Part shown: in pieces, positions 38,446 to 48,293 of the stretch
How positions within the stretch are numbered: position 1 is the first letter of the stretch
Layout of the letters: each line of letters begins with the position of its first letter
Assembly: GCF_900102135.1 (NCBI RefSeq)
Contig: NZ_FMVJ01000014.1
Coordinates: forward strand, 48,367-112,366
Length of the DNA: 64,000 nt
DNA from: Microvirga guangxiensis
GTDB taxonomy: Bacteria > Pseudomonadota > Alphaproteobacteria > Rhizobiales > Beijerinckiaceae
Direction: 5' to 3'
The notes under the pieces: model-generated
Database searches by the model: none
What the model was told of the DNA's origin: nothing
The model's input: the letters and a program-made list of their open reading frames with translations, nothing else
Program-made: the position numbers and the translations under genes

Positions 38446-40086
38446 TTATATGGTGACGAAAGCCCTGTCCAACAAGGGTTTCACGGCCGCTCCAAGGTCA
38501 TTTGCTCCCATCATCCGACTAGGGTGGGCGAGCCGAGAGAGGGCATAGGCCTCGGTGATTTGCTCCGGCGCGGAGCGTGCCAGGGCCCCGGCTGCGGCAA
38601 GAGTGAACAGGCGCTCGGCAATGAAGCGGGCCCTGGTCTCCGCCTCGGGCGATTGCAGGGCGAGCATGATGTCCCGCGCCGTCTCGGAGGCTCCCGGTAG
38701 ATTGCCCGCGTCGGCCATCAGGCGCTCCAGAACGGAGGCCGCCAGTTCGGGCTCACGGCTCTCCACACGCAGAAGATCGAGGGCGATCACATTGCCGGAT
38801 CCTTCCCATATCGCGTTGACAGGAGCCTCCCGGTAGAGCCGGGGCAGGGGGCTCTCCTCCACATAGCCATTGCCGCCGAGGCTCTCCATGGCTTCGTAGA
38901 GAAGCCGGGGCGCCGCCTTGCAGATGCCGAACTTGGCGGCAGGCGTGATGAGACGTGCACAGGCCGCCTCATGCTCGTCTGCCTTTGCTAGGTCAAAGCT
39001 GCTGGCGGTGCGCAGGGCCAGCGCGGTCATGGCCTCGTTCTCGAGGGCAAGGTCCGCCAGCACCATGCGCATGGCAGGCTGGTCGACGAGTTTCTTCTGG
39101 AAGACGCTGCGGTGGTGGGCATGGTGGATGGCAAGCGTCAGCCCCATTCGCATGAGCCCGGCGGAAGCCACCGCACAATCGAGACGGGTGAGTTGCACCA
39201 TGGTGATGATGGTGCGAATACCCGCGCCTTCCTCCCCGATCCGCCAGCCGAAGGCTTCCGCGAACTCGACCTCGGAGGAAGCGTTGGAACGGTTCCCCAG
39301 CTTGTCCTTCAGTCGCTGCAGGCGAAGCGCGTTGAGGGAGCCGTCCGGATGGAAGCGGGGTACGAGAAAACAGGTGAGGCCGCCGGGGGCCTGGGCGAGC
39401 ACCAGAAAGGCATCGCACATGGGCGCGGACATGAACCACTTGTGTCCCGTGAGGGCATACTCGTCGCCTGAAGCCTGGACAGCGCGGGTGGTGTTGGCGC
39501 GGACATCCGTCCCACCCTGCTTCTCCGTCATCCCCATGCCGAGGGTGACGGAGCTTTTCTCCCAGAAGGGGATGAAGCGGGCATCGTAACCCCGCCAGCG
39601 GATCTTCGGCAGCCATTCCTTGAGCCGGTCGGGGGCCGCCGACAACGCCGCCACTGAGGCATGGGTCATGGTGACGGGGCAGACATGGCCGCTTTCGACG
39701 CCAGCCACCGTATAGATCCGGGCCGCGCGGGCTACGTGCTCATGTCCGCTCTTGGGTTCGTCCCAGGTCGAGCAGTGAAGCCCATCGGCCATGCTGGCCC
39801 GCATGAGCGCGTGATAGGCGGGATGGAACTCGACTGCGTCGATGCGATAGCCCCGGGCATCGTGCGTGCGAAGCTTGGGCGGGTTCTCATTGGCAAGCCG
39901 CCCGAGGTCGAGCCGCTCCATGCCGCCCCAGGACGCTCCGAAAGCGATCAACCCCTCGGTATCGGGGTCCACGCCGTTGCTCTTGAGCGCATCCAGCAAG
40001 GGCTGGTCGCCTGCGATCAGATTCGCATTCCCGAAGGGCGGCGTCTGGTTCACGATGTCATGGGTCTGGAATGCGGTCATGGCCAT
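38446..40086 (-). CDS. aidB: acyl-CoA dehydrogenase family protein, AidB-like
   Basis: A 546-residue flavoprotein of the AidB branch: acyl-CoA dehydrogenase core ([34 protein letters not shown], the [34 protein letters not shown] segment) plus the AidB-specific N- and C-terminal extensions. In E. coli AidB binds DNA and protects it during alkylation stress, with weak isovaleryl-CoA dehydrogenase activity. Which role applies here is open. Monocistronic, divergent from pyrB. Confidence 0.88.
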   Translation of the reverse strand: MAMTAFQTHDIVNQTPPFGNANLIAGDQPLLDALKSNGVDPDTEGLIAFGASWGGMERLDLGRLANENPPKLRTHDARGYRIDAVEFHPAYHALMRASMADGLHCSTWDEPKSGHEHVARAARIYTVAGVESGHVCPVTMTHASVAALSAAPDRLKEWLPKIRWRGYDARFIPFWEKSSVTLGMGMTEKQGGTDVRANTTRAVQASGDEYALTGHKWFMSAPMCDAFLVLAQAPGGLTCFLVPRFHPDGSLNALRLQRLKDKLGNRSNASSEVEFAEAFGWRIGEEGAGIRTIITMVQLTRLDCAVASAGLMRMGLTLAIHHAHHRSVFQKKLVDQPAMRMVLADLALENEAMTALALRTASSFDLAKADEHEAACARLITPAAKFGICKAAPRLLYEAMESLGGNGYVEESPLPRLYREAPVNAIWEGSGNVIALDLLRVESREPELAASVLERLMADAGNLPGASETARDIMLALQSPEAETRARFIAERLFTLAAAGALARSAPEQITEAYALSRLAHPSRMMGANDLGAAVKPLLDRAFVTI

Positions 40087-40193
40087 GGACCCTTCTGCAG
40101 CGTCTCAAGCCTTATTCTAGGGTGAAAGTGCATCGAGCGAAGAGAAGCCTGCTTGCCGCCTCAACCGGCAGCGCCTATAGCGATGGCTTTAAG

Positions 40194-41141
40194 ATGACAG
40201 ACACCCCGCGATCCGTTTTTCCCCACCGGCATCTCCTCGGAATCGAGGGATTGTCTCCTTTGGACATTCAGGCCCTGCTCGACCTGGCCGACCAGAAGGT
40301 CGAGGTGAGCCGGCAGATCGAGAAGCGGAAATCCTCCCTTCACGGTCGCACGCAGATCAACCTGTTCTTCGAGCCTTCCACCCGCACGCAATCCTCCTTC
40401 GAGATCGCCGGCAAGCGCCTGGGCGCCGACGTGATGAACATGGCGGTGGCGTCGTCTTCGGTAAAGAAGGGCGAGACGCTCATCGATACGGCGGCGACGC
40501 TCAACGCCATGCGTCCCGACATCATCGTGGTGCGCCATCATGCGGCGGGCGCGGTGCACCTGCTCGCCCGGAAGGTCGATTGCGCAGTGGTGAATGCGGG
40601 TGACGGCGCGCATGAGCATCCCACGCAAGCGCTCCTCGACGCGCTTACCATCCGCCGCAACAAGGGACGGATCGAAGGGCTCGTCGTCGCAATCTGCGGC
40701 GATATTCTCCATTCGCGCGTGGCGCGCTCCAACATGATCCTGCTGGCCGCCATGGGCGCGCAGGTGCGCCTCGTCGCGCCGACAAACCTTCTGCCGCCGG
40801 GCTTCGCGCGCCTCGGGTTCCCGACCTTCACGAATATGCGCCAAGGTCTGGAGGGGGCCGACATCGTCATGATGCTGCGTCTGCAGCGCGAGCGCATGAA
40901 CGGCTCCTTCGTACCGTCCGTGAAAGAGTATTTCCGTTTCTACGGCCTCGATCAGGAAAAGCTCTCCTACGCCAAGCCCGACGCGCTGGTAATGCATCCG
41001 GGGCCCATGAACAGGGGCGTGGAGATTTCCTCCGACGTTGCGGACGGCGCCCAGTCGCTGATCCGCGAGCAGGTCGAGATGGGCGTGGCCGTCCGCATGG
41101 CGGTGCTCGAGGCTCTCGCGAGCCATCTGCCGAACGGGTGA
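40194..41141 (+). CDS. pyrB: aspartate carbamoyltransferase catalytic subunit
   Basis: A 315-residue transferase forming carbamoyl-aspartate in pyrimidine synthesis. The carbamoyl-phosphate site [13 protein letters not shown] (about 58-70) and HPTQALLD (about 142-149) are intact, as is the aspartate-loop region. The gene is followed 8 bases later by a PyrC-like gene, and no pyrI is seen. This is the class A ATCase layout, where PyrB assembles with a non-catalytic PyrC. Start ATG 40194 lacks a strong ribosome site. Confidence 0.95.
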   Translation: MTDTPRSVFPHRHLLGIEGLSPLDIQALLDLADQKVEVSRQIEKRKSSLHGRTQINLFFEPSTRTQSSFEIAGKRLGADVMNMAVASSSVKKGETLIDTAATLNAMRPDIIVVRHHAAGAVHLLARKVDCAVVNAGDGAHEHPTQALLDALTIRRNKGRIEGLVVAICGDILHSRVARSNMILLAAMGAQVRLVAPTNLLPPGFARLGFPTFTNMRQGLEGADIVMMLRLQRERMNGSFVPSVKEYFRFYGLDQEKLSYAKPDALVMHPGPMNRGVEISSDVADGAQSLIREQVEMGVAVRMAVLEALASHLPNG

Positions 41142-41149
41142 GGCGCGCG

Positions 41150-42460
41150 ATGGGCACGAAACCAACTCTCTTCAAGAACGCACGCCTCGTTGATCCCGAT
41201 ACCGGACGCGAGCAAACGGGCGGCCTTCTCGTCCGTGACGGCGTGATCCAGGATTTCGGTCCGCAACTCGCGCAAGCTGCCGATGCCGAGGTGATCGATT
41301 GTGGCGGGCATGTCCTTGCCCCGGGCCTCATCGACATGCGCGCCTTCATCGGCGAGCCGGGCGGGCCTTATCGCGAGACGCTGAAAAGTGCGGGCGAGGC
41401 CGCTGCGGCCGGTGGTGTGACCACCGTCGTATCGATGCCGGATACCAGCCCCGCCCTCGACGATCCGGCGGTGATCGACTTCATCGTGCGCCGGGCGCGC
41501 GATACCTCCGTCGTCAACATCCTGCCCGCTGCCGCTCTTACCAAGGGCCTGAAGGGCGAGGAGATGGCAGAGATCGGACGGCTGAAGGAGGCCGGCGCGA
41601 TTGCTTTCACCGATGGCGCGCGCTCCGTCACCAATGCGCAGGTGATGCGACGGGCGCTGACCTATGCCCGCGATTTCGATGCGCTGATCGTCCACCACGT
41701 GGAAGACCCGAACCTCGTCGGGCAGGGCGTGATGAACGAGGGAGAGTTCGCCTCCCGCCTCGGACTTCCCGGCATCCCGCGCGAGGCCGAGACGATCATG
41801 CTCGAGCGCGACATGCGTCTCGTGCGCCTCACCGGCGCCCGTTACCACGCGGCCATGATCTCCTGCGCCGATTCGGCCGAGATCGTGCGAAACGCGAAGG
41901 CCAGGGGCCTGCCTGTCACCTGCGGCGTTTCCATCAACCATCTGTCGCTCAACGAGAACGATATCGGCGATTACCGCACCTTCCTGAAGCTCTCGCCGCC
42001 GCTCCGGCACGAGGACGACCGGCAGGCGATGATCGAGGCCTTAGCCGACGGCACCATCGACGTGATCGTCTCGGACCACAATCCACAGGATGTCGAGAAC
42101 AAGCGTCTGCCGTTTGCGGAGGCTGCCAACGGGGCCGTTGGGCTCGAAACCCTCCTCTCCGCGGCGCTCCGTCTCGTGCATTCCGACCGCATCTCGCTGC
42201 CCAAGATACTGCGGGCGCTCTCCACGAAACCGGCGGAAATCCTTGGGTTGCCGTCCGGCCGCCTGAAAGTCGGCGCGCCTGCCGACCTCATTCTGTTCGA
42301 CCCCGATGCGCCTTACGTGCTCGACAAGCGCGACCTGAAATCCCTGTCCAAGAACTCGCCCTTCGACGAAGCCCGTCTGGAAGGACAGGTGACGATCACG
42401 ATGGTTGCAGGCAGGATCGTGTTCGATCGCCGCTCAATGTCACAGGAAGCGAATGTCTGA
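41150..42460 (+). CDS. pyrC: dihydroorotase-like protein, probably non-catalytic (PyrC'/PyrX type)
   Basis: A 436-residue protein with the full type I dihydroorotase fold. The canonical metal-binding Asp-x-His-x-His-x-Arg near residue 62 reads Asp62-Met-Arg64-Ala-Phe66-Ile-Gly68, so both histidines and the substrate Arg are lost. The late TDHAPH-type motif reads SDHNPQ, losing its last His. This matches the inactive PyrC' (PyrX) of pseudomonads, which scaffolds PyrB into an active ATCase; a real dihydroorotase should be encoded elsewhere. It overlaps the next gene by 8 bases. Confidence 0.9.
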   Translation: MGTKPTLFKNARLVDPDTGREQTGGLLVRDGVIQDFGPQLAQAADAEVIDCGGHVLAPGLIDMRAFIGEPGGPYRETLKSAGEAAAAGGVTTVVSMPDTSPALDDPAVIDFIVRRARDTSVVNILPAAALTKGLKGEEMAEIGRLKEAGAIAFTDGARSVTNAQVMRRALTYARDFDALIVHHVEDPNLVGQGVMNEGEFASRLGLPGIPREAETIMLERDMRLVRLTGARYHAAMISCADSAEIVRNAKARGLPVTCGVSINHLSLNENDIGDYRTFLKLSPPLRHEDDRQAMIEALADGTIDVIVSDHNPQDVENKRLPFAEAANGAVGLETLLSAALRLVHSDRISLPKILRALSTKPAEILGLPSGRLKVGAPADLILFDPDAPYVLDKRDLKSLSKNSPFDEARLEGQVTITMVAGRIVFDRRSMSQEANV

Positions 42461-43055
42461 AGAAGCCAATATGCTGTACATGCTGGGGGCCCTGGCCTTC
42501 GGCTATCTCCTGGGCTCCATCCCGTTCGGCGTAATCTTCACCCGCATGGCCGGATTGGGGGACATTCGTCAGGTCGGCTCCGGCAATATCGGCGCAACCA
42601 ACGTTCTGCGGACGGGGCGCAAGGGGCTTGCCGCTGCGACCCTGATCGGGGACGCCCTGAAGGGAACCGCTGCCGTTCTGATCGCCGCCCGCTGGGGTGA
42701 CCAATTCGCGACGCTTGCCGCATTGGGGGCCTTTCTGGGCCATCTCTATCCGGTGTGGCTCAGGTTCAAAGGCGGCAAGGGTGTCGCCACTTTCATCGGC
42801 GTGCTGATCGGCCTGAACTGGATGGTGGCGCTGATCTTCGCCGCCATCTGGCTCGGCGTCGCCTTCGCCTCACGCTACTCGTCCCTTTCGGCCCTTGTGG
42901 CCAGCGCCACGACGCCAATCGCCTTCTGGCTGCTCGGGCAGCCGGCCATGGCCGCCATGACGATCATGCTTGTGGCGCTCCTCTGGTGGAAGCACAGCGC
43001 GAATATCAGCCGCCTGCTCGACGGCACCGAGGGCAAGATCGGCCAGAAGGGATAA
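42453..43055 (+). CDS. plsY: glycerol-3-phosphate acyltransferase PlsY
   Basis: A 200-residue membrane enzyme that acylates glycerol-3-phosphate from acyl-phosphate, the first step of phospholipid synthesis. Signature motifs are [45 protein letters not shown] and the C-terminal [15 protein letters not shown]. About five transmembrane helices. ATG 42453 is preceded by AGGA with 5-base spacing and overlaps the pyrC stop by 8 bases; ATG 42471 is an alternative. Confidence 0.95.
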   Translation: MSEEANMLYMLGALAFGYLLGSIPFGVIFTRMAGLGDIRQVGSGNIGATNVLRTGRKGLAAATLIGDALKGTAAVLIAARWGDQFATLAALGAFLGHLYPVWLRFKGGKGVATFIGVLIGLNWMVALIFAAIWLGVAFASRYSSLSALVASATTPIAFWLLGQPAMAAMTIMLVALLWWKHSANISRLLDGTEGKIGQKG

Positions 43056-43060
43056 CGGCT

Positions 43061-44248
43061 GTGAACCTCACGGACGAGCAGCGTCTCGATTGGCTCCGGC
43101 TGATCCGCTCGGAGAATGTAGGGCCGCGAACGTTCCGAGCCCTCGTCAACCAGTTCGGCGGTGCGGCTGCGGCCCTGGAGGCCTTGCCCGGTCTCGCCCG
43201 ACGCGGCGGGCGCCTGCTGCTGAAAGTGACGAGCCGCGCCGAGGCCGAGAAGGAAATGGCTGCCGCTGCTCGCCTCGGCGTGCGGTTCATCGCCATGGGC
43301 GAACCGGAATATCCGAAGGCCCTGCAGGCCATCGATACCGCGCCGCCGCTGATCGCGGTGCGCGGATCGACGGATGTGCTTGCCCGGCCTTCTGTCGGAA
43401 TGGTCGGCTCGCGCAATGCCTCTGCCTCCGGTCTCACCTTCACCGAACGCCTTTCGCGGCAGCTGGGCGAAGCGGGTTACGTGGTGGTTTCCGGTCTCGC
43501 GCGTGGCATCGATACGCGGGCGCACAAGGCTACACTCGAAACCGGTACCGTCGCCGTCCTCGCTGGCGGTCACGACAAGATCTATCCGTCCGAGAACGAG
43601 GCTCTGCTTCGCGCTATCGTCGAGCAGGGCGGCGCCATCGTTTCCGAAATGCCCATGGGCTGGGAGCCGCGCGGACGCGATTTTCCGCGCCGCAACCGCA
43701 TCGTCTCCGGCCTGTCCTATGGGGTCGTGGTGGTAGAGGCGGCGCGCCGCTCCGGCTCGCTGATTACCGCCCGCTTTGCCTTGGAGCAGGGGCGGGAAGT
43801 CTTCGCGGTTCCGGGCTCGCCGCTCGATCCGCGCGCCGAGGGGACGAACGACCTTATTCGCGAGGGCGCGACCCTCTGCTCAAGCGTCGAGCATGTCACA
43901 AGTGTTCTGGAGCCGCTGATTGCCACCGGCCCGCGCCTCGATACGGGAGCCGAGGAACCGAACCGCGTGCTCGGCACGGAGGAGTTGTGGGACGAACTGG
44001 ACCTGCCCGACGTGCCCCGGGCGCCTGAAGGTTCCGTCTTGCCGAATGCCGGTATCGACGACGAGAGTGCGGATGGCGGCACGGATCTCATTCAGCTCCT
44101 CGGACCGTCGCCGATTGCCGTGGACGATCTCGTCCGCCAGTCAGGCCTTTCGATCCGTAGCGTCCAGATGACATTGCTGGAATTGGAGATTGCCGGCCGC
44201 CTGGAGCGCCATGACGGGAATGCGGTTTCTCTGATCTCGGGACGCTAG
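43061..44248 (+). CDS. dprA: DNA-processing protein DprA
   Basis: A 395-residue protein that loads RecA on incoming single-stranded DNA during natural transformation. It has an N-terminal SAM-like helical domain, then the Rossmann-like core with [33 protein letters not shown] and the SEMPMG...[30 protein letters not shown] stretch. A C-terminal winged-helix domain follows (about 335-395). GTG start 5 bases after the plsY stop. An in-frame opening extends upstream through plsY but is not coding. Confidence 0.94.
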   Translation: MNLTDEQRLDWLRLIRSENVGPRTFRALVNQFGGAAAALEALPGLARRGGRLLLKVTSRAEAEKEMAAAARLGVRFIAMGEPEYPKALQAIDTAPPLIAVRGSTDVLARPSVGMVGSRNASASGLTFTERLSRQLGEAGYVVVSGLARGIDTRAHKATLETGTVAVLAGGHDKIYPSENEALLRAIVEQGGAIVSEMPMGWEPRGRDFPRRNRIVSGLSYGVVVVEAARRSGSLITARFALEQGREVFAVPGSPLDPRAEGTNDLIREGATLCSSVEHVTSVLEPLIATGPRLDTGAEEPNRVLGTEELWDELDLPDVPRAPEGSVLPNAGIDDESADGGTDLIQLLGPSPIAVDDLVRQSGLSIRSVQMTLLELEIAGRLERHDGNAVSLISGR

Positions 44249-44251
44249 TTC

Positions 44252-44497
44252 CTACTTCCCGCGCTTGCCGGCCTGCACGACCCGCGCCGCTTCGAGGCGC
44301 GCCATGTCGAGCAGATAGGCCAGAAGGTCGAGCTTCGTCTGGCGTGAGAGATAGGACAGCTCCGCCGTAAACTCCGCAATATACTGCGCGGTCTCGACCG
44401 GGCTCATGCCGCTTGCCGCCGGACGAGGAGCCCTATCGACAATCTCCTGATCGTGGGGAGATGGAACGGTAAAAGCGCGGGGCGGTGACTTGGGCAT
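44252..44497 (-). CDS. small conserved hypothetical protein
   Basis: An 81-residue soluble protein: disordered Pro-rich N terminus, then a long helical pair (SPVETAQYIAEFTAELSYLSRQTKLDLLAYLLDMARLEAARVV). Its C terminus abuts the dprA stop tail-to-tail. Similar short helical proteins occur in Hyphomicrobiales, but I know of no function. Confidence 0.65.
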   Translation of the reverse strand: MPKSPPRAFTVPSPHDQEIVDRAPRPAASGMSPVETAQYIAEFTAELSYLSRQTKLDLLAYLLDMARLEAARVVQAGKRGK

Positions 44498-44602
44498 GGA
44501 TGAGGCTGAATCCTTGTTTCAGGCGAGCCTCATTATCAACGCAACCATAGATCATACAAGTGCTTATTGATCAATTATTAGTTGTAATGCCGCGTGAGCT
44601 TA

Positions 44603-45529
44603 TCAACCCAGAAGGGAGATCATCAGGGGCATCGATCCCAGAGCCAGCAAAGTCTGAAGGGTCAGGATTTCTGCCATGAGGGGGGCGTTGCCGCCCATCT
44701 GGCGCGCGAGAACGTAGCCCGCCGCAGCGGAGGGTACGGAGGCTGCGATGATGGTCACGAGAATGTCGTTGCCTCTGACGCCGGCATAATAGGCGAAGGT
44801 CACGGCCAGAACCGGCATCAGGAACAGCTTGCAGGCCGTGGCCAGGGCATGGGGAAATCCCGGCTTGGCGAGACGCCGGATATCGAGGCCGGCTCCCACG
44901 ATCAGCAGGCCCGCGGCGAGGGAAGCGCGTCCCAGAAGGTCGATATAGCCAGCGATGGGCTTGGGCAGCGGCGGCACCAGAAGGTTGAGCAGGAGGCCTA
45001 CGGCGCAGGACCAGATGAACGGGTTGGTGAGGAAGGAGCGCAGGATCTCCCAAGGGCTCTGCCTGGGCCTGCCCGCGAAGCGGATGAACACGTAGAAGGC
45101 GAGCAGGTTCAGAAGGGGCACCATGGCCGCTATCGCCACCGCAATCAGTGCGATGCCGCGCTGGCCGAACAGGCTTCCGGCCACTGCAAGGGCAACGAAG
45201 GTGTTCCAGCGCGTGGCACCCTGGAAGATCGAGGTGAAACTCGGCCCGTCAATGCTCGCGTAGCGTTCGAGCAAAGGCCGCAGCGCCAGCATGAGACCTG
45301 ACATCAGCAGGATAGCGCCGACGAGAGCGCCCCCGACACCGAGGACCGGCACAGAGGAAAGGTCGGCGCGGGAGAGGGTATCGATGATGAGGGCAGGAAA
45401 GAAGATCACGTAGGTCGCGCGCTCGAGCCCCCACCATTGCTGCTCGCTGACGAAATTCGTCACCCGGCACAGCCAGCCGGTCGCGATGATCAGGAAGGTC
45501 GGGATGAGGCTGGCGAAAACAGCGGACAT
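44603..45529 (-). CDS. AEC family transporter (auxin efflux carrier type)
   Basis: A 308-residue membrane protein with about ten transmembrane helices in the inverted-repeat AEC/PIN fold. Bacterial members carry malonate, malate or other organic acids. The helix-break motif near ASVPSAAAGYVLARQMGG in the second half is typical. Substrate unassigned. Monocistronic. Confidence 0.85.
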   Translation of the reverse strand: MSAVFASLIPTFLIIATGWLCRVTNFVSEQQWWGLERATYVIFFPALIIDTLSRADLSSVPVLGVGGALVGAILLMSGLMLALRPLLERYASIDGPSFTSIFQGATRWNTFVALAVAGSLFGQRGIALIAVAIAAMVPLLNLLAFYVFIRFAGRPRQSPWEILRSFLTNPFIWSCAVGLLLNLLVPPLPKPIAGYIDLLGRASLAAGLLIVGAGLDIRRLAKPGFPHALATACKLFLMPVLAVTFAYYAGVRGNDILVTIIAASVPSAAAGYVLARQMGGNAPLMAEILTLQTLLALGSMPLMISLLG

Positions 45530-45678
45530 GGAAGCACTTGAGAGGCCAGGAAAGGCTGGCGAAAGAAGGGTACAAGCCGCTTAAGGCTTAAAGCAGAGGT
45601 CGACAAGCTGCGGATAAGCTCTCATTGGACATAAAGCTCCGGTGCTCCACTTAATCTTCCGTCCGGTTTGAAGGCCCC

Positions 45679-46098
45679 ATGATCCACGTCACGAACAGCA
45701 TCGCGCTCGATGAAGCGGAGCTTCAGGAGAGCTTTATCCGTGCTTCCGGTCCGGGCGGGCAGAACGTCAACAAGGTGGAAACCGCCGTCCAGTTGCGCTT
45801 CGACGTGCGTAACTCACCGTCCCTGCCGGATGACGTGAAATCGCGCCTGGAAAGGATTGCCGGCAAACGGCTGACGAACGAGGGCGTGCTGATCATCACG
45901 GCGCAGCGCTTTCGTACGCAGGAGCGCAACCGAGAGGATGCGGTGACACGCCTTGTGGAGCTGATCCGTCAGGCGACGGAAAGGCCGAAGCCACGCCGCC
46001 CGACGAGGCCGACCCTTGCCTCGAAGAAGCGCAGGCTCGAAGCGAAGGGACGGCGTTCCGAGATCAAGAAGGCGCGGGGCAAGGCGTCGTTCGATTAA
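45679..46098 (+). CDS. arfB: alternative ribosome-rescue factor ArfB (peptidyl-tRNA hydrolase)
   Basis: A 139-residue release-factor-like protein (YaeJ/ICT1 family) that rescues stalled ribosomes. The catalytic Gly-Gly-Gln sits in ASGPGGQNVNKVETAV (about residues 23-38). The C-terminal tail is strongly basic (RRPTRPTLASKKRRLEAKG...KKARGKASFD), as required to enter the mRNA channel. Release-factor codon-recognition domains are absent. Confidence 0.95.
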   Translation: MIHVTNSIALDEAELQESFIRASGPGGQNVNKVETAVQLRFDVRNSPSLPDDVKSRLERIAGKRLTNEGVLIITAQRFRTQERNREDAVTRLVELIRQATERPKPRRPTRPTLASKKRRLEAKGRRSEIKKARGKASFD

Positions 46099-46121
46099 GA
46101 AAAAGCCGCCTGATGGCGGCT
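46098..46121. terminator. shared terminator between arfB and the convergent secreted-protein gene
   Basis: AGCCGCC-TGAT-GGCGGCT with TTTTCTT on the minus strand and CCGTTTCTT on the plus strand, fitting the 33-base gap between convergent stops. Confidence 0.75.
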
Positions 46122-46131
46122 CCGTTTCTTA

Positions 46132-47145
46132 TCAATCCAGTTTCATGGACCAGTCGATCTTCGTTTGCCCACTGCTGGTCACCGTCCAGGATTCACCTTC
46201 CTTCACCGTCTTCTTCGGCTGGGAGATAGTCTGCTCTCCGCTATAGGAGCCCCCTGAGACCGACTTGTGCTTCTTGACCATGTAGGGATTGAAGGCCGGG
46301 CCAAGCTGCAGTTTGGCATTCTCGGCGCTCGTCGTGGAGCCTTTGGCGATGCTCGCGGGAAACCCGACTGCATCCGACAGGACCAGCTTGAAGCTCATCG
46401 TGTTATCGGGGCCGACGGCTACGGTCAGCGTGCAGGCTTGGTTGCCGCTTCTGGGCACGCCGCGGACAGTCCCATTCGTCTTTGTGCTGCTCCGGCTGCT
46501 CACGCGGCCTCCACGGTCGGAAGGGAATTCGTCCTCGCGCGCATAATCGATGGCGGCTTCGACGCTGCAGGAATCGCTCGTGTAGTGGCGGAACTTCGTC
46601 ATGGCCTCCTGAAGCTCGCGCGCTCCGGCTTCGACGCTGCTGACATTGTCCTCGTCCTGCACGTCTTCAATGGCGGCGCAGAGGCTGGGATCCTTCTTGC
46701 ATTTTTCCTGCATCTGAGCCTGAAGGCCCCCGGCGGCCTTCATCATGCAGGCCTGAATCTCGTCGTCATCCTCCAGATCCGAGCACTTTTCCATCATCTC
46801 CATCAGGCCGCCGCCGCCCAGCAGCCCGGAGGACTTGATCTTGTTGGCTGAGCCTTCGAGCGGCTTGAGCTTCTGATGGAGTGCAGCCGAGGCGTCCTTG
46901 TAGCCTTCGGCAACGGAGTCATTGGCGTCGGTATGGGTAAACACAAACGTCGCTTTGAGCTTCGCTTCCTGATGGTGCTGGAGCTTGAAGATATTGACGT
47001 TGCGCTCCGAATGGCCGCTAGCCGTCTTGTCGCTCACAATACGGATTTCGAACCGACCTTTGGTCGGGCCTGTCTGCGCGACTGATGGTGCAGCAATGAG
47101 GATTGCACCGGCCAGAGTGAGAAGTGACTTTGAGAGGATCCGCAT
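46132..47145 (-). CDS. secreted protein of unknown function
   Basis: About 337 residues. A signal peptide (MRILSKSLLTLAGAILIAAPSVAQ region) starts at ATG 47145; a start 33 bases earlier is less likely. The mature protein has a beta-rich N-terminal part and a middle helical region with six cysteines (CSDLEDDDEIQAC, CKKDPSLC). Its C-terminal beta region is repeat-like, with a closing VTSSGQTKIDWSMKLD. No family recognised. Its even cysteines suggest disulfides in the periplasm. Monocistronic. Confidence 0.75.
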   Translation of the reverse strand: MRILSKSLLTLAGAILIAAPSVAQTGPTKGRFEIRIVSDKTASGHSERNVNIFKLQHHQEAKLKATFVFTHTDANDSVAEGYKDASAALHQKLKPLEGSANKIKSSGLLGGGGLMEMMEKCSDLEDDDEIQACMMKAAGGLQAQMQEKCKKDPSLCAAIEDVQDEDNVSSVEAGARELQEAMTKFRHYTSDSCSVEAAIDYAREDEFPSDRGGRVSSRSSTKTNGTVRGVPRSGNQACTLTVAVGPDNTMSFKLVLSDAVGFPASIAKGSTTSAENAKLQLGPAFNPYMVKKHKSVSGGSYSGEQTISQPKKTVKEGESWTVTSSGQTKIDWSMKLD

Positions 47146-47255
47146 GCTCAGCCCCGCTATGTATTTTGTTGTCTGCAATTCAGTGACAAAGTCACCTTTG
47201 CTAACTCAATAACGTTGCGTAATGCAAGCCAAGCTGAGAAATTTATTTTCAAGGT

Positions 47256-48293
47256 CTAGGCTGGTGGATAGAGATGCTCAACACCACGAAAATCCGAGAC
47301 CGCATAACAACCGTCTCTCATGCTGGCCGCATCGGGAGAGATCACCGCTTTTCCGTATCCTCCGGGAATGTCGAGCACATAGGTCGGCTGGCAGAGGCCC
47401 GAGATGCGGCCCCGCAGTCCTGCCACGAGCGCCCGGCCTTCCTCAAGCGAGAGACGGAAATGGCTCGTGCCGGGGGCAAGATCGGGGTGGTGCAAATAAT
47501 AAGGTTTCACTCTCGTTTCCACGAAGGCCCGCATGAGGGCAGCGAGCGTGTTCGGGTCGTCGTTAATGCCCTTCAGCAATACGGATTGGCTGATCATCAC
47601 GACGCCGGAATCGACCAGCCGTGCGCAGGCTTCGCGGGCAGCAGGCGTCAGTTCGCGCGGATGATTGGCGTGGAGCGCAACATAGGTCGTCTTGCCGCTT
47701 GCCCTAAGAGCCGCGATCAGCGCGGCGTCCACCCGTTCAGGCTCGACCACCGGGACGCGGGTGTGAAAGCGAACGATCTTCACATGCTCAATGGAGGCAA
47801 GCCGCTGCATCAGCTCGGAAAGGCGGCGGGGCGAAAGCACCAGCGGGTCGCCTCCGGTGAGGATCACCTCCCAGATTTCCCGGTGCTCCGCGATATAGGC
47901 GAAGGCCCTGTCGAGGGCGTCTGGGGAGAGCGTGCCCAAGCCCTGCGGACCCACCATCTCGCGACGGAAGCAGAAGCGGCAATAGACCGGGCAAACATGC
48001 ACGGCCTTCAGGAGCACCCGGTCGGGATAGCGATGGACGATGCCTTCGACCGGCGAATGGGCGAGGTCGCCGATCGGGTCATTGCGCTCTTCAGGCGTCG
48101 TCATCAACTCGGAAACTTGGGGCACGAACTGCAGGGCGATGGGATCGTTCGGGTCATTCCTATCAATGAGCGCTGCCATGGCGGGGCTGATCGCTATGGC
48201 GTAATGCTCCGCCACGCGCTCGATCTCGCCAAGCTGTCCAGGCGAGATGAGGTCTCTGTCGGCCAACTCCCTCGGCGTGCGAAGCGTGCTCAA
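47256..48293 (-). CDS. epmB: EF-P beta-lysylation protein EpmB (lysine 2,3-aminomutase-like)
   Basis: A 345-residue radical-SAM, PLP-dependent enzyme converting (S)-alpha-lysine to (R)-beta-lysine for elongation factor P. The iron-sulfur motif Cys101-x3-Cys105-x2-Cys108 (CPVYCRFC) and the GGDPL SAM-binding motif are intact. The PLP Lys lies in DIPGGYGKAVISP near the C terminus. Short length compared with clostridial aminomutases (about 415) fits EpmB. Overlaps epmA by 4 bases; efp is divergent next door. Confidence 0.93.
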   Translation of the reverse strand: MSTLRTPRELADRDLISPGQLGEIERVAEHYAIAISPAMAALIDRNDPNDPIALQFVPQVSELMTTPEERNDPIGDLAHSPVEGIVHRYPDRVLLKAVHVCPVYCRFCFRREMVGPQGLGTLSPDALDRAFAYIAEHREIWEVILTGGDPLVLSPRRLSELMQRLASIEHVKIVRFHTRVPVVEPERVDAALIAALRASGKTTYVALHANHPRELTPAAREACARLVDSGVVMISQSVLLKGINDDPNTLAALMRAFVETRVKPYYLHHPDLAPGTSHFRLSLEEGRALVAGLRGRISGLCQPTYVLDIPGGYGKAVISPDAASMRDGCYAVSDFRGVEHLYPPA

